Source: Isotricha intestinalis
Taxonomy: Eukaryota > Ciliophora > Litostomatea > Vestibuliferida > Isotrichidae
Assembly: GCA_023807065.1 (NCBI GenBank)
Contig: JAJJLU010000045.1
Coordinates: 1 to 27,262, forward strand
DNA length: 27,262 nucleotides
Direction of reading: 5' to 3'
The notes under the pieces were generated by a model that saw only the letters and a program-made list of their open reading frames with translations, did not search any database and was not told the origin of the DNA. Position numbers and translations under genes: made by a program. Positions within the stretch are counted from its first letter, which is position 1, and each line of letters opens with the position of its first letter. Positions 1 to 9,100 of this stretch are shown in pieces.

Positions 1-18
1 CAATCCCCAATCCCCAAT
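1..18. repeat. Left telomere, CCCCAAT heptamer repeats
   Basis: The window opens with a partial CAAT followed by two full CCCCAAT units, then passes into AT-rich unique sequence beginning ACTCAAAAT. The unit is the reverse complement of the GGGGATT repeat at the right end, and the C-rich strand runs 5' to 3' inward, as expected of a chromosome end. The array is short and starts mid-unit, so the assembly or read has probably clipped the true end. The first bases after the array (ACTC) recall the ACTCCCC variant unit at the right end and may be a degenerate unit. Confidence 0.9.
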
Positions 19-195
19 ACTCAAAATAAATTTCCAAAATAAAACATTATTCAAATATATAAAATATAAAAAAAAATAAAAAATTTAAATTCATTGTTAA
101 AAAAAAAAATTATAAAAAAAAATTTAATAAAGATTAAAAGAATTAATTTTAAAAAAATTAATTTTTAATAATTAAACAATATTAATATAAAAAAT
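19..195. other. Left subtelomere and 3' flank of the HECT gene
   Basis: These 177 bases are almost pure A and T and hold no recognisable gene, tandem repeat or copy of the right subtelomere. They must contain the 3' UTR and end signals of the minus-strand HECT gene, whose TAA lies at the right edge. No specific polyadenylation motif can be picked out at this base composition. Confidence 0.6.
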
Positions 196-3100
196 TTAAA
201 TATCTAATCCAAGAAATTCTTCAGTATCTGAAATGACCATTGAATTTTTCATAGCATAAAGCATTTTTTCTTTTAAAATTTCATAAGTACTATAAGGAGG
301 AATATCAATAGTAAAAAAGCAAGTATGGCTTCTCGGTAATTTTTTATCATAATCATTAGAACTAATATCTTCCATTTTAGTAATTTGATGAGGATTTTTA
401 TTAAATCCAGAATCATCTTTTGGTAATCTAGAAAAACCATTTGCAAATTTTAAATATAAATATTTCTCTTCTAAAGTACATTCATTTAAAAATTTCCAAA
501 AAAATTTAATTGTAGGATCACTTGGTTTAAAACCAGTATATTTAGTATTTCTAATTAATAAATCCATATCAAAACTTTGAGGACCACAAATTTTATATTC
601 AAAATCTTGCCAAGTTAAAAAATTTATTATTTGTTCTGGAATAACAGAACACAAACCTATTTTAATTGCTTGTGCTTGTTCATATATTTCATTACTTCTT
701 GCTTTTAAATATAATTCTAAAAATTGATTTTGATTAGATTCATTTAATAATATATTTTTACCATTTGGTATTAATTCTATTATATCTCCATTTGATAATT
801 GACAAGTAAAATCTATTATTCCATATAAATTTTTTTTTTGTTCTAAAGTACCATAAGTTAATATTTTTATTATTGAATTATATGAATGAATATCAATATT
901 TTCAATATCAATAGGTTCAATTTTATAATTTAATATTTGTTTAAAAACAAATTGAGATAAATGAAGAGGAGCATAATTTTCACTGGAAATAACATAAGCT
1001 AAAATTTTACCTATACATTTAAATATTTCAATTTGTTTTTCATTTTTAGCACTAGGATTAATAGTATATTTATCTCTATCATTTCCACTTTTAGATATAT
1101 TATTTGGAGTTGGAATAAATAAATCTAAATAAGGAGAAGTTAACTCTTCAAAAGCTTGAGTTATTATTTCTCTTGCTGGTCCTCCTGCATCAGTTGCGTT
1201 TTCTCCTATTAATATTATTGAAAATAAATTTGAGTTTTTATTTTTAAAAAAATAATTGTTTTTTTCATTCTTTAACTTTTTTATTATTTGAGAAAATATA
1301 GTCCATTCATAATTTAAATCTTTTAAATTTAATTCTTTATTTTTCATTGCTAAAGAACGAGATACTTTTATTTTTAATTTTGTCTGAGAAGATTTTAATA
1401 AACTTAAATTTTGATTAAAGTAATTTTCTCTTATTTTTTTTTCTATAAATTCTGTGTTATTAAATAATGTATCTATTAATGAAGTTTGACAAACTATTGA
1501 TGAATGCTTTAATAAATTTTCTGATGATAAAACTATTTGATTTGATATATCTGATATTAAATTTAAAGTTTTTTCTTCTGACATTTCTTGATATTTATCA
1601 TAATTATGGTATTTATCTATTAAATATTCTTTTAATGTTTGATTCATTGAAAAATAATTCATATCATAAAATTCTTTTGAACGAATATATTGTGTTAAAT
1701 AATCTATATTTATTTCTGCTAAATTTTTTTCTATATCTTTTTTAATATTTTCATATTTTAATTTTGTTTCTTCTGATGCATTTTCTAATAAAGGATTTAT
1801 TCTAATATCAATATTATTATATTTAACAAATGAATCTAAGTCACTAAATTTAAAAGAATATTCAGGTTTGAATTTTGAATCTGTTATTTGATTTTGAATT
1901 GATAAAGGGATTTGAATACAAATTTCATTTATATCTTCTATATTCTTTACAAATAAAGCTAATTTAGAAATTAAATATTCTGTATAAATTGATTGTTCAC
2001 TATTAATAATAAATTTAAAATCATATTCGTCTTCTAATTTATCATTTAAAATCCAAACTTCAGCTATATTAAAAAGATATATTTGAGAATTATTTTTTTT
2101 CAAAGTTGAAGGTATAATTAAATATTCTTTATTTTTAGTAATTAATCTACAATTATTTTTCAAAAAAGTAAATTTTTCATTTTGAATTTGAATAAAAGGT
2201 AGATAAATATTATAAAGAATATAAATACTATTTTCACAACCTAAAATTTTAATCATTTTTTTATATAAAAGTGCTTTATTTTCATTTTTATTTTTATTTT
2301 TTTCTTTATCTTTATTTTTATTTTTAATATAAAAATCAAAATCAATCATTTCAGGATTAGACAATTTGATTTTATCATTTCTCTTATTAATGGAAAAACC
2401 AGAAACATAAGAATCTCCTCCAATAAAGGTAAATTCATTTCCATTTTTTTCATCAATGCCTTTAAAAACAATACCTTTACCACAATTATATATATCAATT
2501 ATTTTAATTTGTAAATTTATAAAATAATCTATTGTATTTATACCATATTTATTATATTCATCTCTATCTAAATAATATACTTTACCATCTTTTCCTAAAG
2601 CAACAAAATATATATCTTCATTATTTAATATTTTAATAATATTTTTCCCAGAAAAAAAACCAACTTCTTTATTAAAAACATTATCTTCAGTAGAATTTCT
2701 GGAAAAAAAGTGAAAACTTTTAATATCAGCATTAACATAAATAACATTTTTATCTAAATTTTTATCATAACATAAGAAAATAACACAAGAATAATTTTCA
2801 CAAATATCAATAACTTTTAAATGAGAAGGTAAAGATAATTTATATAAACTTCTAGTTTCATTAATTTGATTTTCACTAAAATTTCTATAATCACCATCTA
2901 ATAAAATTCCATAAACTTCTCCTTTATCAGTTAAAAGAACAATTGAAGTTTCATAAGTTGCTTTAATAAAATTTTCATTAGTATTTGATAAAGAATATTT
3001 CTTTAAATAACCATTTGCTGCTCTTGTTAATCCAAAATTTTCTGGTGTTTTAGAAGGAGAAAAATAAAGTGAAGTTGAAGTTAAAATTACATTATTTCTA

Positions 3101-6100
3101 ATATTAATTATTTTTTCTAATGTATTTATATCATTTAATTCTGGAAATGGTTTAAATACTTTTTGAGTATTTAATGAACCTAATTTTCCAAATATATAAT
3201 ATTTACCTTCTTTATCTACTCCTATTGTACAATCTTTTGTAAATTGAAATGTATTTTCTATTTCAAATTCCATTGAATCATTTTGTAATAAAGTATTATT
3301 TATTATTTTATCTTTAAATTTATTAAATCCATCTATTATTATTGAACGCTTTGAAGATTCATTATCATTATATATGTAACAATTATCTGAAGGAATTTCT
3401 ATATCTTGTTTTGAATTTACTTTTTCAAAAATTTCATTACTTGATTCTGAAACGCATATTAATTGTTGATTATTACTTATATTATTATTATTTGTTATAT
3501 TATTATCACTTATATATATTTTATCTGTATTTGTTTTTTTTATTTTTATTATATATGGTATTCCCTTATTATCTGGAATTGATATTGTTTTTGTATTTTC
3601 AATAACTAAATTTTTGTCTTTTTGGATTAAAATATTTAATAAATGTTTTGATTTTAATTTATTAACTAATATATCATAATCTTCAGTTAATTTCACTATT
3701 GTAGATTCAAATGAGGATATTGATATATTATTATTTTTAAATATTATTAATGAATTTAATAAAAATTCAAGACAATAAATTGAAAAATCTGTTTTTTGAA
3801 GACGAGAATCATTATTTACTATTTTGGTAAATGATATTATTAAAGGAGAATTTTCATATTCTGAATAATAATTATTTATTTCATTTTGAGGAACTTTAGA
3901 TAATAAATTTATAATAATAGGAAATAAAGTTATGCAATTTTCTAAATTATTATCATCATGTAATTCTTTAGTTTTATTTAATAATATTGAAAATAGATTT
4001 TTTAATTTTTGATAATATTTATTTTTAACTAAAGAATCAATTATTAAAATCATAAACTTATCTTGAGTTTGTTTTATAAAATCATTTTCATCTGTGATTT
4101 TAGTATCATAAGTAATAATATTTTGAAATTTTAATAATTCTATAATATCAATTTTATTTAAATTAATTTCTAAATATTTTTCAATTCCTTGTTTTACAAT
4201 TTCATATTCTTCTTTTTTATTAAAGAAAAGTTTATAATAGGAAGTGATAGCAAATAATAATTTTAATGATTTTAAATCTATTAAATCCATATTATTATCT
4301 TTTATAATAAGTAATCTCAAATAAAATTTAATAATATAAATTCCAGTTAATTTAATATCTTGATAAGTATTAATAGAATTATTATTTTTAAAATTAGGAG
4401 AACAATCATATAAATTATAAAATTTCCTCATATCATCTAAATATCTATCATTATATTTTAATTTTCCTTTTTTAGTTTTAATTTTAAATTTTTGACATAA
4501 AGATAAATATAAATTTTTACTATTATTTTCTTCTTTTTCTTTTTCTTTTTCTTTATTTTCATTATTTTTTTTATTATTTAATAAATCAAAAGTAATTTCT
4601 TCTGATAAAGGAATAATATTTTCAGTTAATTGATTTATTTTTAAAGGTAAAGAAAGTGAAGTTAAATTTTCTGTTGAAAAATAATTTGAATCAAAAGAAA
4701 AACATGCCATTCTTAATGAACATTTATTAAATAATTTATCTTCCACTAAAAATACACATGTTGATAATTCATATTCTCTTGCAATTATTTTATAGAAATT
4801 TTCCCAATTTTCTTTGACTTCATTATTTTCTTCTTCTTTTAATTCTTTATCTTTTCTTTTCTTTTTTTTTTTCCCCTTATTCTTTTTTTCTTTTTTCTTA
4901 TTTTTATTCCTTTTTTCTTCATCAATATTTATATCTTTTTCTAAAATTTCTTCTTCTTCTTCTTCGTCTTCTTCTTTTTTGTCTTCTAATTTTTCATCTT
5001 CTAATTTTTCTTTTTCTTCTTCTTTTTCTTTTTTGGCTTCTATTTTTTCATCTTCTACTTCTTTTTCTTCTAATTTTTCATCTTCTTCTTCTTCTTTTTT
5101 TCTATCTTTTTTTTCTTCTTCTTTTTCTTCTTCTTTTTCATCTTCTTCTTTTTCATCTTCTTCTTTTTCATCTTCTTCTTTTTCTTCATTTTCATCTCCT
5201 TTATCTTCATCTCCTTTATCTTCATTTTTTTCATTTTCTTCTTTTTCATCTTCTTCTTTTTCTGCATTTTCATCTCCTTTATCTTCATCTTTTTCATTTT
5301 CTTCTTTTTCATCTTCTTCTTTATCATCATTTTCATCTCCTTTATCTTCATCTTTATTTAAATTATCTTCATTTTCTTCATTACTTAATTCTTCATAATC
5401 ATTTTCATTTTCAGAATTTAATTCAATAACTTCTTCTTCATCATTATTTTGATTTTTTTCTTTTTTTTCTTTTTCTTTTAAATCTTCACTAAACTCTTTT
5501 TTATTTTCTTTCTTTTTTTTTTTATTATTAATTTCTTCTCCGAAATATTTTTTATTTTTCAAACCTAATTTTTCTAATAAATCATTACATAAAATAACCA
5601 TTTCTCTTCTAATAAAAGGAGTAAAATTATTATCATCATCTTGAGATATATCTTTATATTTTTCTTTTAACTTTTCAAACAAATTTAAATTTAAAACATT
5701 TAATATCATATCTTTAGTGTCAGATTTATCGTACCAAGAACAATTTTTTAATTTAACTTTATCAGTAATAGGAATTAATACTTTTTTTCCTGGAATATTA
5801 TAAAAATATAATGTTCCTCCTATACAATCTCCATTTCTTTCTATTAAATTTCCAAAACAATTTTGAAGTTTTTTTACTTTGTTTTCATTATCTTCTATTC
5901 CTGTTGTTATATCATTATAATTTAATTCTTGTTCTTTTTCTAATGTTTCTTTATCTAAATTATAGATACAATTTGATAAACAAACTTCTATTTTATCTTT
6001 AAACATTAATGAATGAGGAAATGATAATAAATTTATTGATAATAATTGAGATATTTCTTTTGATTTTTCATTTATGAATAATTTCACTTTTTCACTTTTT

Positions 6101-9100
6101 GAATAATTAAATATTAAACATTTTAATATTTGAATATATTCAATTAATAATAAAGGAGAAAATCTTTTTTTAATTAATAAATTATCAGATAAATATTCAA
6201 TTAGAAAATCTAAAACATTTAAAGAAAAATCTTGGGAATTAAAATAATTATCATTATAAATAATTTCGTTTTCATTTCCAAAAGTAAAATTAGGATTTAA
6301 ACCATTAATAATTTCATCAGATAAAATAGGAATTTCTCTAGATATATTAATTAAGGTAAATGTTTCTGCAATATTTTTAATAGCATCATTATGTTCTTCA
6401 TCATCTTCTTCATTTGAATTATATGAATTTGTTATACTTTCATCATCTAAACTTTCATCATTTTCTTCTTTTTGTTTATTAAATATTAATCCTATTGTTC
6501 TTAATTTTTCTTGCTTTAAAAAATATCCTCTTTTTATTAATAATTCTAAATCTTTTTCATCTGGAATGTAATTTATTAATTTGTTTTCTAAATTTAATTT
6601 TGAATTATATATTACCGGTGAAAAATGAGTTATGTTTTGAATGTTGAAATTAAAGAATGAAAGTAAAAATATTTTCTTTTCGTTTTTTATTTTATCAAAA
6701 ATGAAGTTTAATATTTTTTCCTTTTCTTTGTTTTCATATATAAATTTGAAATAATTTGTTATTAATGATGTATATTTTGTTATATTTAAAATTAAATCAT
6801 AAAAATCTTCTAATTTAAAATCATTTTTAGATTTTTTATTATCTTGAATTTTATCAACAAATAAATATAAATTATCAAATTCAATAAGAGTGAATATTTT
6901 CAAAATATTAAATATTAATTGAGTATTTTCATAATTAGAAAACTTAGTTAAAGATAATAAATTTTTCCATATAGAATGATATTTAAAAATAGTTCTTCTG
7001 TTATTTAAATTATTAGAAGTAGAATATTGATATAAAGAAATTTTATTAAATCCATTTAAAACATTTTCTAATTTTTTTTGAATCATTTTTTTAATAAAAG
7101 GTTCAAAACTTTTTTCTTCAAAAGGAAAAGTAATTTCTTTTTCTGCAAGAATATGAGTTTCACTATTAAAAACTTGAAGAATATTTTGAAATTGATGTCC
7201 AAAAGCATTAATAATAATTTCAAAAATAGAAAAATAATCAGTTTGAATTATTGATTCTAATCTAACTAATTTTAATTCATTATTTGAATTATCTTTTTCT
7301 TTTTTTAAATAATCATCTTTTTCTTCATTTTTATTTTCTAAATGAATTATTCTACTTGTATAATATATAAATAAATCAGTTAAAATTTTCCCTAAGTGAT
7401 AATCATCTATTGGTCTTAACTCATAAAAATTTATATAGTTTTTCCCTTCTAAACCACTTTCTGGAAGAATAAATAAAAATTTATTTGCTTTTTCTAAATT
7501 AATTTTATTTTTAAATAAATCAAATATTTGAATTTTATTATTTGAAGCAAACATTATGAAATTTCTTTTTCTAATTTTCCAAATGAGAAAACTTAAATAA
7601 ATAGCTAAATTAAATTTAGACAATTTTTCATTTTCAATTTTTTCAACAATGGAAGTTAAGATAATATGAAAAGATTTAGTTATATTTCTTACAATATTTT
7701 CATTAACACATTTTAAAGAATCATAAATTGAAGGTATTGAATTATATTCTGAAAAATTAAAATAAAAATTAGAAAGAATATAACAAATAACATCATTATC
7801 TTTAATATTATGTAAAACTTCTTTTAAAATTAATAAAGATATTTCTCTGAATCTTGCTTGTGTTTGAATTTTATCATAACCATCTAATATATTATCAATT
7901 GTAATATCTTCATTCATTATTATTTGAGTAATATTAATTATATGTTCATTTATTATTTGATTCAATTGTTTTGAAAAAATTTGATTTATTTTTTTTGGAG
8001 TTTTATTTACTTTTATTTCTGGATTTAGAGAATATAAAAATTTCAATTTTTCAAAAATAAAATTAAAAGTGTCTGTAATCTCTAAATTTCGATTAATTAA
8101 ATTATCTTTTATTTCTTTATAAGTTCTTCTTAAATCTGAACATCGTTCTAATATAACATAAAATATATTTTTATTTAATATATTTTCTGATTCTTTTTGT
8201 TGATTTTCATCTTGACAATAATTAATAAAAATTTCTAATAAATTTTCATGATGTAAAATAATAAAAAAAGCATATTTTACTATTTTATCTGGAATTTCAC
8301 CTTTAATTATAATTTTCATTTGATTTTCAAATCTTTTTATAACATTTATAATATTATTATTTGATATTAAATCTTCTAAAGATGAATCTTCATTAATTTT
8401 CTTTTTTTCTGTTGTTATTTCTTCATCTTCTTCTAAATTTATTTCTGAAGATGATTTTTTAGTTTGAAATATTGTTTTTAAATTTTTATTATTTAAATAT
8501 TCTTCAAATAATTTCAAATCAGAATTATTTTTATCTTTATTTTTATTTTTTGGTATTCCTAAAGAAAAAAGTCTTGTATTAAACAAATTGGTAATTTTAT
8601 CATCATAACCTAAATAAAAAGAAAATTTCTTTAAAATATTATTAAATAATTCAATACAAGGTTTTAATATAGGGTCTATTTTTTCATTGAAAAATTTATA
8701 ATTACTTATTCTAACTTTAACAAAGAAATTATTTGCTTCTGGATTAAATCTTATTTTAATTCCATCTTTAATATCTAAATCATTAATAATAACATTTGAA
8801 TATGTAAATTGCTTTTCATGATTAATATATTCAATTTTATATATTTCTTGAGAATTAGTAATTTCTTCAATTACTCCTAAAACTAAAGTATTTTTATTTT
8901 TTAATATTTCTTTTTGAACTATAAATTCTTCAATATATAAAGATGATTTATCTGAATTTGGAAGAGAAAATAGAAGATATTTAGGCTGCTCGTTTGAAAA
9001 AGAAAAATTATCAAATATTATATCATATTTATTTTCTGTGTTATTATCATTTTGACTTTTTATTTCTGATAATTTTTTTATGATTTCAAATAAATCATTC

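Noticed and set aside
5070..5351. Minus-strand frame of 93 codons made of Lys and Met
   Set aside because: It is an out-of-frame reading of the same low-complexity tract.
4814..5398. Plus-strand open frame of about 194 codons rich in Ser and Phe
   Set aside because: It is the antisense shadow of the Lys/Glu tract in the HECT gene; its composition follows entirely from that repeat.
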